DNA of 36,479 nt. Source: Nitrospirota bacterium. GTDB taxonomy: Bacteria > Nitrospirota > Thermodesulfovibrionia > Thermodesulfovibrionales > Magnetobacteriaceae. Below the pieces are notes generated by a model that saw only the letters and a list, made by a program, of their open reading frames with translations, was not told the DNA's origin and did no database searches. The position numbers and the translations under genes were made by a program. Positions 15,356-24,115 of this stretch are shown piece by piece. How positions within the stretch are numbered: position 1 is the first letter of the stretch; each line of letters begins with the position of its first letter. Location of the stretch: assembly GCA_015233895.1 (NCBI GenBank), contig JADFXG010000032.1:1968-38446 (forward strand), in the 5' to 3' direction.

Positions 15356-16088
15356 CGCCGCACGTTGAAAAGGTGATGAAAGCCCCCTGTCTGCCCGTGG
15401 TCACTGTGTTTTGTTTCTGTGCTCGCCGATACGAATGGTATTTGCTTACGCAATAGGTACAATCAGGCGATATCCAAATGTTTTCCGGATTTACTCCCAA
15501 ACGTAGTGCCTGAAGTTTATTGGCCACACTTAAATCTATGTGCTTACCCCCGGTTGGCTGTGTATAGATATAATCGCCCTCTCCGGAGGCACTTATAACC
15601 GCACTTATTACCTCTTCTCCAACCTCATAGCAGCAACCCCTGATTGAGGGCCCTATAGCTATTAACACGTCCGCCGCATCCGACTTAAATTCACTGAAAA
15701 ACTGTCTGAGAACGTTGCTTAATATCCCCTTAGCTGTTCCTCTCCAGCCGGCATGAATTGAGCCTGTTACCCTGCGCTTTCTGTCAAAAACCAAAATCGG
15801 CACACAGTCAGCACTCTGAACTCCTGTAATGATGTCATCTCTGTCAGTTATAACGGCATCGGCAACTGTGCCAGGGGTTGGCAGCGATGAACCTTTCCTT
15901 AAAACCACAACAACATCTGTGTGTTTTTGCAGTGGCATATAGAGGGGTTTTGACGAATCTGCCACATCCTGAATTTTAAGTCCGCGGCTGCCGTCCGTAA
16001 AAAACCCCTCTGCTTCATTGTGTCTGAATATCTCAGGATAAATTAAGTCATATCCGTTATTGACAGACTCATTTTGAGTTCTTAACAA
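15345..16088 (-). CDS. pgeF: Laccase-domain purine nucleosidase/peptidoglycan editing factor
   Basis: 247 residues, YfiH/PgeF family (multicopper-oxidase-like fold, now linked to purine nucleoside phosphorolysis and peptidoglycan quality control). Zn ligands H56 (QKHTD), C95 (SADCVP) and H112 (HAGWRGT) are all present. CCYEVGEEV, ISPDCTYC and YSYRR-like YHSYRRA are further family marks. The start appears to be TTG 16088, 20 bases inside the methyltransferase gene, with AAGGG eight bases ahead; no ATG fits. It overlaps tsaE downstream. Confidence 0.92.
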   Translation of the reverse strand: MLRTQNESVNNGYDLIYPEIFRHNEAEGFFTDGSRGLKIQDVADSSKPLYMPLQKHTDVVVVLRKGSSLPTPGTVADAVITDRDDIITGVQSADCVPILVFDRKRRVTGSIHAGWRGTAKGILSNVLRQFFSEFKSDAADVLIAIGPSIRGCCYEVGEEVISAVISASGEGDYIYTQPTGGKHIDLSVANKLQALRLGVNPENIWISPDCTYCVSKYHSYRRAQKQNTVTTGRQGAFITFSTCGDAA

Positions 16089-16692
16089 GCAAAAATCCCT
16101 TTATAAATCCAACCGGATCGCCTTCTTTTACATCAACGATTTTTACCGGTAAACCCTCTATAATGTCATCAATCATTCTGGTTACGCTTGCAAAGCTGTA
16201 GCTTAGAACGCTGTCAACTCTTTTTGCCACAGTCGAAGGCACTGCGCCGCTCCGAAACAGATGGTCAAATACCAGTATCTCACCGCCCGGCCTTACCACT
16301 CGTACAATCTCAGCCATTGCCTTACGGGGATCAAACACCACGGTCAGAAACAGGCTAAGGATTGCCTTGTCAAAGCTGTTACTGTCAAATTTGAGGTCTT
16401 CGGCATCCATCTTGTGTAACATTGTGTTATGTCCATACCGGAATGCTTTTGTTTTAAGTTTCCCAATTCCAAGCATTACATCGCTTATGTCTATTCCGTC
16501 AACATCAACGTTATCAGGAATAAACGGCAAGTCATGGCCGGAGCCTACCCCAGGCACTAACACTCTGTCGCCCTCTTTAAAATTTAACATGCCGATAGCT
16601 TTCTTTCTCCAGGGCCTTAGCGGCAGCATCAAGGCAGGATAAAAAAACGGGATAAACGTGTTAAAAGAAAGTGTTTTCAGTACATTTTTCAC
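16069..16692 (-). CDS. Class I SAM-dependent methyltransferase (paralogue of 27808-28440)
   Basis: 207 residues with GTG start and GGAGG seven bases ahead. The Rossmann SAM fold shows motif I VLVPGVGSGHDLPFI (~44-58), acidic GIDISDV (~66-72), a MDAEDLKF loop and RVVRPGGEILVFDH (post-I region). The N-terminal SFNTFIPFFYPALMLPLRPWR is hydrophobic and may bind membranes, as in PmtA-like phospholipid or quinone methyltransferases. The paralogue at 27808 shares most of these segments almost unchanged. Substrate unknown; a membrane lipid or quinone is an inference. It sits 22 bases after the HD-GYP gene and overlaps pgeF. Confidence 0.85.
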   Translation of the reverse strand: MKNVLKTLSFNTFIPFFYPALMLPLRPWRKKAIGMLNFKEGDRVLVPGVGSGHDLPFIPDNVDVDGIDISDVMLGIGKLKTKAFRYGHNTMLHKMDAEDLKFDSNSFDKAILSLFLTVVFDPRKAMAEIVRVVRPGGEILVFDHLFRSGAVPSTVAKRVDSVLSYSFASVTRMIDDIIEGLPVKIVDVKEGDPVGFIKGFLLVKNSK

Positions 16693-16714
16693 AGACTACC
16701 TCCTAAAAGGATTT

Positions 16715-18502
16715 TTAATTGTCTTTGCCGACATCATCAGTGGTTGGCAAAGTGGGGTCATATTTAATTCCATTGTACGTAAATGAATCTATCTGTTCCG
16801 GTGTTAATTCTCTTTTGGCATATTCGACAAACAGCCCACTGGTTATAAAGAAATCCACAATTTCCTTATCAAGGTGCTTGTCTTTAAGCATGAACCCTAC
16901 AATTCTAACACATTCGGAGAGTTTTTTACCCGGTCTGTATGGTCTGTCTTTTGCTGTCAGTGCCTCAAAAATATCCGCTATTGCCAATATTCTTGACTTA
17001 ATGCTCAGCTGTTCCGCCTTCTTACCGTGTGGATATCCAGAGCCGTCCAGCTTCTCATGATGTTCGGCAGCGTAGGTGGTAACATTCTTAAACTTCTTCG
17101 GCCACGGCAGCCCACCTAACATTTTTTCAGTCATTACAACATGATTATTGATTATCTCTCTCTCATCATCTGTAAGAGTACCCTTTGGTATAGAGAGATT
17201 GTGTAACTCATTTTCATCCAGGATCGGCATTTTTTTGCCGTCTATTTCTATCTCTATAGATGCAATCTCTTTAAGTCTTGCTAGTTTTTCATTAGCCATA
17301 AATTCACCACCTAAGTTGGACACTCTTATAAACTCTAAAGCATTTGAAAGACCCTCTAACTTACTGTTGAGTTCATCCTCAAGTTTGCCCAGCTTCTCAT
17401 CAGCATCTTCAGTTTTCTGACAAAGGATTTCACATTTTCTTTTAAGAAACTCGTTTTCAGTCTGTTTTTTCAGTAGTTCAAAACGTGCCTCTACAGTGTG
17501 TATCCTGTCATATATAGTTTCCAGCTTGGTTGCCTTGTCAACAACGTACTCCGGGGTTGTTATTTTACCTATATCGTGCATCCATGCGGCTATGTGAAGT
17601 TCATCCTCCTCATCACGTGTGAGTACCCAGTCCTGCCATCTCTCGTCATTTGAATTACAAAGCCCTTTGGCTATAGTTGACGTAAGGGCGGCAACACGTC
17701 TTATGTGGCCTCCGGTGTAGGCTGATTTTTCATCAATTGCACCTGCTATCACCTTAATGAAAGAGTCCAGGAGAACCCTCAGCCCTCGTATCAGAGAAGA
17801 GTTGGTTATGGCAATTGCCGCCTGCGATGCAAGCGATTCAACCAGTTTTTGAAAGCGTTGTGAAAATGACACCACTTTGCCGCTTTGATTTGTTGCGTTT
17901 AGAAGCTGTAATACACCTATGATTTCGTTTTCATGGTTTCTCATGGCAGTTACGAGCATGGATTTTGAACGGTATCCAGTTTTTTGGTCAAATGCCCTGG
18001 TTCCCTGAAAATCAAACCCTTCCACCTCATATACGTCCTCAATATTTACCGTTTTACCAGTCAGAGCTACATAAGCTGATACATTGTTTTCGTTCCTTGA
18101 GCCGTCCTCTTTGTAAAGCTGTACAGGGGGAAATTTTATTTCGCTGCCTTTTGTCCCGCCCATTATAAAACCCAGCGATTTGGTCCGGATTATTTTAAAA
18201 GCCAGAGTTCTTTCATCCTCACTCATTATGTACAAAGTGCCGCCGTCCGCTCCGGTAAACAGCATTGCTTTTTCCACTATCATTTCAAGCAATGCCTCCT
18301 GATTGCGCTCAGCAGACAAGGCTATCCCTATACTCATAAGTTCGTTTTTGTAGTGTTCACTGCTTTCTACAAGGGACGTCACCTCTTTTAAAACAATATC
18401 AACAAGTTCAGTACAGGACTTGCCCTCTCCTGAGAAAGAAGCTCTTAGCTTTTCATCAAACCCTGTTACAATTTCATCTACAACATCTTCTTTTGTAAAC
18501 AT
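16715..18502 (-). CDS. GAF domain HD-GYP phosphodiesterase
   Basis: 595 residues. After a short N-terminal helix comes a GAF domain (~60-235: ALLEMIVEKAMLFTGADGGTLYI ... IIGVLQLLNA). An HD-GYP domain follows with H265, HD at 309-310 (WMHDIGK), the HH pair at 481-482 and GYP at 489-491 (EKLDGSGYP). Such proteins hydrolyse cyclic di-GMP. The HD and GYP motifs are 180 residues apart because a ~100-residue coiled-coil-rich insert (~330-430) splits the domain. I recall this in one known HD-GYP subclass. No transmembrane helix, so cytosolic; the GAF would sense a small ligand. It lies 52 bases after cheX and 22 bases before the methyltransferase. Confidence 0.93.
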   Translation of the reverse strand: MFTKEDVVDEIVTGFDEKLRASFSGEGKSCTELVDIVLKEVTSLVESSEHYKNELMSIGIALSAERNQEALLEMIVEKAMLFTGADGGTLYIMSEDERTLAFKIIRTKSLGFIMGGTKGSEIKFPPVQLYKEDGSRNENNVSAYVALTGKTVNIEDVYEVEGFDFQGTRAFDQKTGYRSKSMLVTAMRNHENEIIGVLQLLNATNQSGKVVSFSQRFQKLVESLASQAAIAITNSSLIRGLRVLLDSFIKVIAGAIDEKSAYTGGHIRRVAALTSTIAKGLCNSNDERWQDWVLTRDEEDELHIAAWMHDIGKITTPEYVVDKATKLETIYDRIHTVEARFELLKKQTENEFLKRKCEILCQKTEDADEKLGKLEDELNSKLEGLSNALEFIRVSNLGGEFMANEKLARLKEIASIEIEIDGKKMPILDENELHNLSIPKGTLTDDEREIINNHVVMTEKMLGGLPWPKKFKNVTTYAAEHHEKLDGSGYPHGKKAEQLSIKSRILAIADIFEALTAKDRPYRPGKKLSECVRIVGFMLKDKHLDKEIVDFFITSGLFVEYAKRELTPEQIDSFTYNGIKYDPTLPTTDDVGKDN

Positions 18503-18554
18503 TTCATCCGCCTGTCAGAGTATTTACTTGCTTTAGCATTAAAGCTCAGACATT

Positions 18555-19076
18555 CTACTTTCTGTAAATCACCTTGCTTTTTACGCTGTACGCCCCCTCA
18601 AGTTTCCTTTTTTCCTCTTCAAAGCAAATTTCAACGTAAAACGGTCCTGCAGGCGTTTGAAACGGCACAAGCACTATCATACCCTTTGTCTTATGCGTTA
18701 TCGTGTGGTTTTTGCCCACTATAGTCGTTGGAATTGCCATGTTAAATTTATAGCCCTGTTCGGAGAGAATTTTTCGGCCTCCGCCTGAGACCATATTCGT
18801 AATCTCACCAACCATGTCGGCAATCTCTTCGTTTACTTCTGTCATTTTTTCACCAAGCATATTTGACGCTATGTGTAAAATTGCCTCCTCAGTAAAAGTA
18901 ATGGCTATAGAGCCTGAGGTTTTCTCACCGGCAAGACCTATCATGCCAGATATGTAACCCATTGCAGAGCTGTCAGCCTTTATACAAGGTGTGTTGTGTG
19001 TGACCTCAACGTTTGCCATAGTTTTTAGAATGTTTACGAGAGATTCCAAAAACGGATTGACAAAGTCAACATTCAC
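18555..19076 (-). CDS. CheX-like chemotaxis phosphatase
   Basis: 173 residues from GTG 19076, with GGGG eight bases ahead; it gives the usual CheX start (NVDFVNPFLESLVNILKTMA). A TTG at 19091 would add five residues. The EEIADMVGEITNMVSGGGRKIL helix carries the E-x2-N phosphatase signature that removes phosphate from CheY-type receivers. No other chemotaxis gene is adjacent. Its partner may be a receiver protein elsewhere, for example the TPR response regulator at 7-8.7 kb. Co-transcription with the HD-GYP gene suggests a shared signalling circuit. Confidence 0.88.
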   Translation of the reverse strand: MNVDFVNPFLESLVNILKTMANVEVTHNTPCIKADSSAMGYISGMIGLAGEKTSGSIAITFTEEAILHIASNMLGEKMTEVNEEIADMVGEITNMVSGGGRKILSEQGYKFNMAIPTTIVGKNHTITHKTKGMIVLVPFQTPAGPFYVEICFEEEKRKLEGAYSVKSKVIYRK

Positions 19077-19271
19077 ATCCTTTTCCCCCAACTCACGTTA
19101 CAAAACCCCACAGATATTTATCCAGGTATTTTATAGTTATAAAAATGCTCTATCCTCCTCTTACGCAAACGCCGCAAACACCTAAAACATTATAACAAAA
19201 ATACATAGGTTATTAAAAATTTTTTTATGTCAAGTAAAAATCTTTCAATAAAACTGATCAACACATTAAAA

Positions 19272-19299
19272 AAAGGGATTACACTCCGGTAACCCCTTT
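19272..19299 (-). terminator. Rho-independent terminator of the ferredoxin gene
   Basis: Read on the minus strand: an 11-bp stem (AAAGGGGTTAC with GTAATCCCTTT, one G-U pair), six-base loop, then seven T. It sits ~50 bases after the ferredoxin stop. Confidence 0.8.
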
Positions 19300-19348
19300 T
19301 CAAACAGATAACTTCCTAATACTTATGGAATTTAATAATTTACTTAAA

Positions 19349-19531
19349 CTACTCCCACTTAATTGCTTCAACCGGACAGGTGTCCATCGCCTCCTGGCAA
19401 TCACAATCGCCGCACTTTTCAGGGTGAGCTGCAAAAGCCTTATCCCCCTGCATTTCAAACACATCCGGACATAAAGACACACAAGTCTCACATGCTGTAC
19501 AAAGGTCCTGGTCAACAACAGGATTTTTCAT
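19349..19531 (-). CDS. Small [4Fe-4S] ferredoxin
   Basis: 60 residues. The first cluster motif is C-T-A-C-E-T-C-V-S-L-C-P (CxxCxxCxxxCP). The second half has KCGDCDCQEAMDTCPVEAIKWE, where the last Cys-Pro is the remote ligand typical of monocluster ferredoxins of anaerobes. The extra CxxCxC may or may not hold metal. A cytosolic electron carrier of low potential; partner unknown. AGGAG ahead of ATG, its own terminator, and a divergent promoter region shared with copA. It appears to be a single-gene unit. Confidence 0.93.
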   Translation of the reverse strand: MKNPVVDQDLCTACETCVSLCPDVFEMQGDKAFAAHPEKCGDCDCQEAMDTCPVEAIKWE

Positions 19532-19578
19532 TTAACTCCTCCTTAGTTTAGTTTTGTGTTTATTCTATATATGTAACG

Positions 19579-19597
19579 TTCCATACATCTCATGGAA
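19579..19597. promoter_or_regulatory. 19-bp dyad between ferredoxin and copA, candidate operator
   Basis: TTCCAT (19579-19584), seven-base spacer, ATGGAA (19592-19597). It covers the -35 region expected for a ferredoxin promoter whose -10 could be TAGAAT (minus strand, 19567-19562), and lies 29 bases upstream of the copA -10. The TTCC-N-GGAA dyad recalls metal-responsive MerR-family sites, but no regulator gene is adjacent. Confidence 0.35.
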
Positions 19598-19625
19598 ATC
19601 CTACAATTACTATTCACAATTAAGC

Positions 19626-19631
19626 TATAAT
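19626..19631 (+). promoter_or_regulatory. -10 box of copA
   Basis: Consensus TATAAT about 70 bases before the copA ATG. A poor -35 (ACAATT) lies 17 bases upstream, which would fit an activator-dependent promoter. Confidence 0.45.
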
Positions 19632-19701
19632 GTATAAAGAGCAAAATTCACATGACAATCATACACAAATTTCTTAAAAATTAGCAAGAGGAAAAAAAAA
19701 T

Positions 19702-21900
19702 ATGTCAGAGAAAAAAACGATAATAATACCGATAAGCGGTATGAGTTGTGCTGCCTGTGCTGCTTCAACAGAAAAAGCAATACGGTCACTTAGCGGTGTG
19801 TTTGAAGCCGGAGTTAATATTGCAACACACAAGGCTACGGTCACATACAATCCCGCACTTACATCGCCTGTGGAAATTGCCGGGGCCGTAAAGCGTGTGG
19901 GCTTTGCGGCAGTTATTACGGAAAGCGATACATCTAACGCAGAAACCAATGACGAACGCAGCGTTTTAAAATTTAACCTGATAATAAGCGCAACACTCTC
20001 GGCTGTGATAATGGCTGGCTCTATGTTTACAGTTCCAGTGCTTTCTAATCAGTGGTTGCTGCTTATATTTGCCAGTGTGGTGCAGTTTTGGCCTGGGGCT
20101 ACGTTTTATAAAACGGCACTTTCGGCGCTAAAGCACTTTTCATCAAACATGAACACACTTGTAGCTGTGGGAACATCGGCAGCGTATTTTTATAGTGCCT
20201 TTGAAGTGTTGTTTCCAAACACCATCTCTCATCACGGAACGCATCCCCACTTGTACTTTGAAACTGCAGCAGTAATCATAACGTTTGTTCTTATGGGGCG
20301 TTTTCTTGAGTTAACGGCACGGGGGCGCACCTCTGAGGCTATCAAAAAACTTATTGATCTGCAAGCTCTCACGGCATCAGTAATCAAAGACGGTGTGGAG
20401 CATCAGGTTGCAATTGATAAAGTAACAGTTGGAGATATGTTGTTAGTAAGGCCTGGGGAGAGGATACCCGTAGATGGAGAGATAACGGATGGAGGCTCGG
20501 CAATTGATGAATCTATGATAACTGGTGAAAGTTTACCGGTAGATAAAGGTGCCGGAGATAAAACTTATAGCGGAACGGTTAATACCTCCGGAGCTTTTAT
20601 AATGCGCGCCATTAAAACAGGGCAGGAATCAACGTTAGCCAGGATTATTAAACTCATAGAGGAGGCACAGGGCTCTAAGGCTCCAATCCAGAGGCTTGCT
20701 GACAAAGCGGCTGCTGTGTTTGTACCCTCAGTGATAGGGATAGCCGCTCTGACCTTTCTGCTATGGTTTGTGTTTAGCGATGGCGGGGCCAAAGCTATGA
20801 TGTCTGCAATTGCGGTATTGATAATAGCATGTCCGTGTGCTTTAGGGCTTGCAACGCCGACAGCCATAATGGTTGCTGCAGGGTTGGGAGCACAAAGGGG
20901 AATTTTAATACGAAACGCCGAGGCTCTTGAAAACCTGCACAGAGTAAAGGCAATAGCATTTGATAAAACCGGAACAATTACTGATGGTAAGCCTGCCGTT
21001 ACAGGTATTTTTGTTGAAAGTGGAATGGACGAAAGTGAGGCTCTTAAAATAGCCGCATCAGGCGAGCACTACTCAGAGCACCCTATAGCAAAGGCAATAG
21101 TGGCTGAAGCCATAAGCCGCTCAATTGAGCTTTTTGCATTTGATACGTTTAGTTCAATAACAGGAGGCGGAATAACCGGCACGATAAATGGCGGTAAGGA
21201 TACGGTTTTAATCGGAGGAGAAAAGCTCATCACCAGTTCAAAAGTGGATTTATCCAGCTTTAATGATAAAATTACCTCTATTTATGATGAGTCTAAAACA
21301 GCAGTCATACTATCAATTAACAATAAAGCACAAGCGGTATTTTCCATAGCAGACACAGTTAAAGTAAGCTCCAAGGCAGCCATTGGGCAGTTGAAACACT
21401 ATGGGATAGTGCCTGTCATGCTTACCGGAGACAATGAAACTGTGGCACAGTTGATTGCCAAAGATGTCGGCATAGATCGGGTGTATTCTGGGCTATACCC
21501 TGAGGATAAAGTAAAAGTAATCAGAGAGCTAAAAAAAGGGATGTTTACTGCAATGGTGGGAGACGGTATAAATGACGCTCCGGCACTGACAGAGGCGCAC
21601 GTTGGTATTGCCATGGGCACAGGAACAGGGATAGCAGTGGAATCAGCCGATATAACCCTTATTAAGGGTGACTTACTGAGTGTTTATGAAGCAATCAGAC
21701 TTTCACATCTTACGATTAAAACAATAAAGCAAAACCTGTTCTGGGCTTTTCTCTATAACATCATAGGAATACCTGTGGCTGCCGGTGTTTTGACACTTTT
21801 TGGCGGCCCTTCTCTAAACCCCATGCTTGCCTCACTTGCAATGTCTCTAAGTTCCGTGTCGGTTGTTACAAATTCACTGAGGCTTAAAAATAGTGTTTGA
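19702..21900 (+). CDS. copA: Copper-exporting P1B-type ATPase
   Basis: 732 residues. One N-terminal HMA domain holds CxxC at 16-19 ([10 protein letters not shown]). The P1B core shows TGES 274-277, the CPC ion site 377-379 (IACPCALG), phosphorylated D421 (DKTGT), the SEHPIA loop 458-463 and [10 protein letters not shown]. The end helices carry YN-x4-P (YNIIGIP) and MSLSS, the Cu+ selectivity residues of P1B-1 pumps. It exports Cu(I) across the inner membrane. ATG with GAGG ahead. Its HMA domain is of the classical CxxC type, unlike the HMA-like domains at 1.4-6.8 kb. Single-gene unit, divergent from ferredoxin. Confidence 0.96.
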   Translation: MSEKKTIIIPISGMSCAACAASTEKAIRSLSGVFEAGVNIATHKATVTYNPALTSPVEIAGAVKRVGFAAVITESDTSNAETNDERSVLKFNLIISATLSAVIMAGSMFTVPVLSNQWLLLIFASVVQFWPGATFYKTALSALKHFSSNMNTLVAVGTSAAYFYSAFEVLFPNTISHHGTHPHLYFETAAVIITFVLMGRFLELTARGRTSEAIKKLIDLQALTASVIKDGVEHQVAIDKVTVGDMLLVRPGERIPVDGEITDGGSAIDESMITGESLPVDKGAGDKTYSGTVNTSGAFIMRAIKTGQESTLARIIKLIEEAQGSKAPIQRLADKAAAVFVPSVIGIAALTFLLWFVFSDGGAKAMMSAIAVLIIACPCALGLATPTAIMVAAGLGAQRGILIRNAEALENLHRVKAIAFDKTGTITDGKPAVTGIFVESGMDESEALKIAASGEHYSEHPIAKAIVAEAISRSIELFAFDTFSSITGGGITGTINGGKDTVLIGGEKLITSSKVDLSSFNDKITSIYDESKTAVILSINNKAQAVFSIADTVKVSSKAAIGQLKHYGIVPVMLTGDNETVAQLIAKDVGIDRVYSGLYPEDKVKVIRELKKGMFTAMVGDGINDAPALTEAHVGIAMGTGTGIAVESADITLIKGDLLSVYEAIRLSHLTIKTIKQNLFWAFLYNIIGIPVAAGVLTLFGGPSLNPMLASLAMSLSSVSVVTNSLRLKNSV

Positions 21901-21936
21901 TACGAGTTCTTTCCTTAATAATGTATTTCTAAGCCG

Positions 21937-22212
21937 TCACTCCTCAATCAAAGCCTCTTTTCTGTAGAAGTTTTTCCAAACAGAATATCCAACAGCTGTC
22001 AACATGCAGACAATATGAATAACCACAAGTGTTTTTCGCATTAAAGGAATACCGCCGGAAATAAACAGCGCTATCCAGTTTATCCGTGCTACGAATAAAA
22101 GCAAGCCTATCGGAAATATCAGGAAAAATATACCAAGACTTGCCATATAGCCAAACAACATACCTCTGCCGATTGTTGACACTAGTTTGTCCCAGTCTGT
22201 ACTGTTTTCCAT
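21937..22212 (-). CDS. Small two-helix membrane protein, unknown
   Basis: 91 residues with about three hydrophobic stretches (GYMASLGIFFLIFPIGLLLFV, WIALFISGGIPL, TLVVIHIVCMLTAVGYSVW) and charged ends. GGAGG nine bases before ATG supports translation. No family recognised. It converges with copA (36-base gap) and is separated from rnhA upstream by a palindromic element, so it may have its own promoter. Confidence 0.65.
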   Translation of the reverse strand: MENSTDWDKLVSTIGRGMLFGYMASLGIFFLIFPIGLLLFVARINWIALFISGGIPLMRKTLVVIHIVCMLTAVGYSVWKNFYRKEALIEE

Positions 22213-22241
22213 TTTTCTTTAACCTCCGTTTATATGTTATC

Positions 22242-22365
22242 CTAATTCTAATTCAATTGTCTAACTTCGTTGGCATCGTCAAAAAGCTCCTCAACGTACT
22301 AAAAGTACGCCTGCGTCGCTTTCTCCTTGCCGCCTTGTTATACTTCTGAATTAAAATTAGAATTA
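22242..22365. repeat. Palindromic dispersed repeat, copy 1
   Basis: Core 22251-22351 (attcaattgtctaacttcg ... ttatacttctgaat) matches 26445-26544 along its whole length, with roughly four of five bases identical. The core is itself an imperfect palindrome centred on GTACTAAAAGTAC. The outer arms TAATTCTAATT (22242-22252) and AATTAGAATTA (22355-22365) pair perfectly. The right arm reaches the stop of rnhA. It looks like a MITE- or REP-like element; no transposase is in the window. Confidence 0.7.
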
Positions 22366-22863
22366 TTTCCTGTTGTTTTTTGTCTTTTCATAAATCTCGT
22401 CAATAATGTGGTTATGTTCTTTTGCGGCTTTTTTGGAGAGCTGATCACAGAGTTCGTTTTCGGTGTCTCCAATGTGCCCGCGTATCCATTGAAAATTAAC
22501 TTGATGCTTTTCAGTGAGTGTCAGAAGTTTTTGCCATAAGTCGGGATTTAATGTTGGTGTGCCGTCTTTTTTGTGCCACCCCCGCTTTATCCAGCTCTGT
22601 ACCCACCCTTTTGTCATGGCATCAACGAGTAACCTTGAATCACTGTAAATGCTTACAACACATTTTTTTTTCAATGCCGAAAGCCCTGCTATTGCCGCCA
22701 TTATCTCCATGCGGTTATTGGTTGTCAGGCGATATCCGCCTGTGACCACTTTCTGCTTGCCATCAAATTTTAAGATTGCAGCATAGCCGCCGGGCCCGGG
22801 ATTTCCAACACACGCTCCATCCGTGTATATCTCAACATCCGGTATGTATATAATACTAGTCAC
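22363..22863 (-). CDS. rnhA: Ribonuclease HI
   Basis: 166 residues. It degrades the RNA strand of RNA-DNA hybrids. Catalytic residues D15 (YTDGACVGNPGPGG), E53 (NNRMEIMA), D75 (YSDSRLLV) and D140 (NELCDQLS), plus H130, are all in place, as is the KGWVQSWIKRGWHKKDG handle. GTG start with AAGGG ahead, one base after the proA stop, so it is co-transcribed with proA. Its last bases overlap the arm of the palindromic element. Confidence 0.96.
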   Translation of the reverse strand: MTSIIYIPDVEIYTDGACVGNPGPGGYAAILKFDGKQKVVTGGYRLTTNNRMEIMAAIAGLSALKKKCVVSIYSDSRLLVDAMTKGWVQSWIKRGWHKKDGTPTLNPDLWQKLLTLTEKHQVNFQWIRGHIGDTENELCDQLSKKAAKEHNHIIDEIYEKTKNNRK

Positions 22864-22864
22864 A

Positions 22865-24115
22865 CTAAACCCTTAACTGCCCGTCTCCCAGCACTATGAA
22901 CTTGCAGCAGGTCAAATCCTCTAATCCCATAGGGCCACGGGCGTGGAGCTTATCGGTTGATATTCCAATCTCTGCGCCCAAACCAAACTGTCCGCCATCA
23001 TTTAGCCGTGTGGAGGCATTAACCATCACCGCAGCCGAATCCACCTCTTTTAAAAACCGCATAGCGCGGCTATGGTCTTTTGTCACTATTGCCTCAGTGT
23101 GAGAGGAGCTGTATGTGTTTATGTGCTCTATGGCCTCATCAAAGCCATCCACTACGCGCACGTTCATCTTGAGTGCCAGATACTCGTTGTGATAATCGGT
23201 GTCCTTTACTGGTTTAAGCTCAGGGCATAACTTAAGAGTCCTTGCGCAGCCCAGAATTTCTACTCCGGCTGCCATAAGCCGCTCTGTCATTTTAGACAAA
23301 AACCGCTCTGCAACCGGCGCATCAACAAGCATAGTCTCCATAGCGTTACATGTGCCAGGCCGCTGCACTTTTGCGTTAAAACATATGTCAGAGGCCATCT
23401 CTAAATCGCAATCCCTGTCCACAAACACGTGACACACTCCCTTATAGTGCTTAAGCACTGGAATTGACGAATTTTCCACGACCGCTCTTATCAAACTCTC
23501 ACCGCCACGTGGAATTACCAAATCCACAAGCGTATCAAGTTTCAAAAGCTCCATTATGGCAGCTCTGTCGGTGTTTTCTATAAACGTTACAACGCCATCA
23601 TGTAATCCCTCGCTTCTTACCGCCTCCTTTAGAATTGAGACAATTGCGGCATTTGAATTAACCGCCTCAGAGCCGCCGCGCAGGATGACTGAATTCCCGG
23701 CCTTTATACAAAGCCCTGCGGCATCTGCCGTCACATTTGGCCTTGACTCGTATATTATGCAGATTGAACCAATGGGGCCCCGCATTTTACCAACCATCAT
23801 CTTATTGGGGCGTTTCCACATTTTTATGATTTCACCAACCGGGTCGGTCTGAGCTGCAACCTCGCGGAGCCCTGTTGCCATCTCCTCTATGCGCTTTAGA
23901 TTAAGAGTCAGTCTGTCAATCATTGCATCGCTTAGGCCAGCGGCTTTTGCACTTGCAACATCTTTTGCATTTTCAATTATTAATTTGTTGCTTTGTGACA
24001 TTATTAAATCTGCCATTTTTAGCAAAATTCTGTTTTTGACTTCAGTGTCGGCTACCCCTATTGATCTTGCTCCTGCTTTAGCCTCCCTGGCCTTTGTTTC
24101 CACGTATGCTCTCAC
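22865..24115 (-). CDS. proA: Gamma-glutamyl phosphate reductase
   Basis: 416 residues from GTG 24115 (GGAGG nine bases ahead); TTG 24121 is only three bases from that site, so less likely. It reduces glutamyl-5-phosphate to the semialdehyde in proline synthesis. Marks: PIGSICIIYESRPNVTADAAGLCIKAGN, the catalytic Cys in QRPGTCNAMETML, and GGQFGLGAEIGISTDKLHARGPMGLEDLT at the end. Overlaps the glycosyltransferase gene by ~38 bases. proB is not in the window. Confidence 0.96.
   Translation of the reverse strand: MRAYVETKAREAKAGARSIGVADTEVKNRILLKMADLIMSQSNKLIIENAKDVASAKAAGLSDAMIDRLTLNLKRIEEMATGLREVAAQTDPVGEIIKMWKRPNKMMVGKMRGPIGSICIIYESRPNVTADAAGLCIKAGNSVILRGGSEAVNSNAAIVSILKEAVRSEGLHDGVVTFIENTDRAAIMELLKLDTLVDLVIPRGGESLIRAVVENSSIPVLKHYKGVCHVFVDRDCDLEMASDICFNAKVQRPGTCNAMETMLVDAPVAERFLSKMTERLMAAGVEILGCARTLKLCPELKPVKDTDYHNEYLALKMNVRVVDGFDEAIEHINTYSSSHTEAIVTKDHSRAMRFLKEVDSAAVMVNASTRLNDGGQFGLGAEIGISTDKLHARGPMGLEDLTCCKFIVLGDGQLRV

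Noticed and set aside
22086-22349. 87-codon plus-strand ORF across the palindrome
   Set aside because: It is antisense to the small membrane gene and reads into the palindromic repeat; no ribosome site and no recognisable protein.
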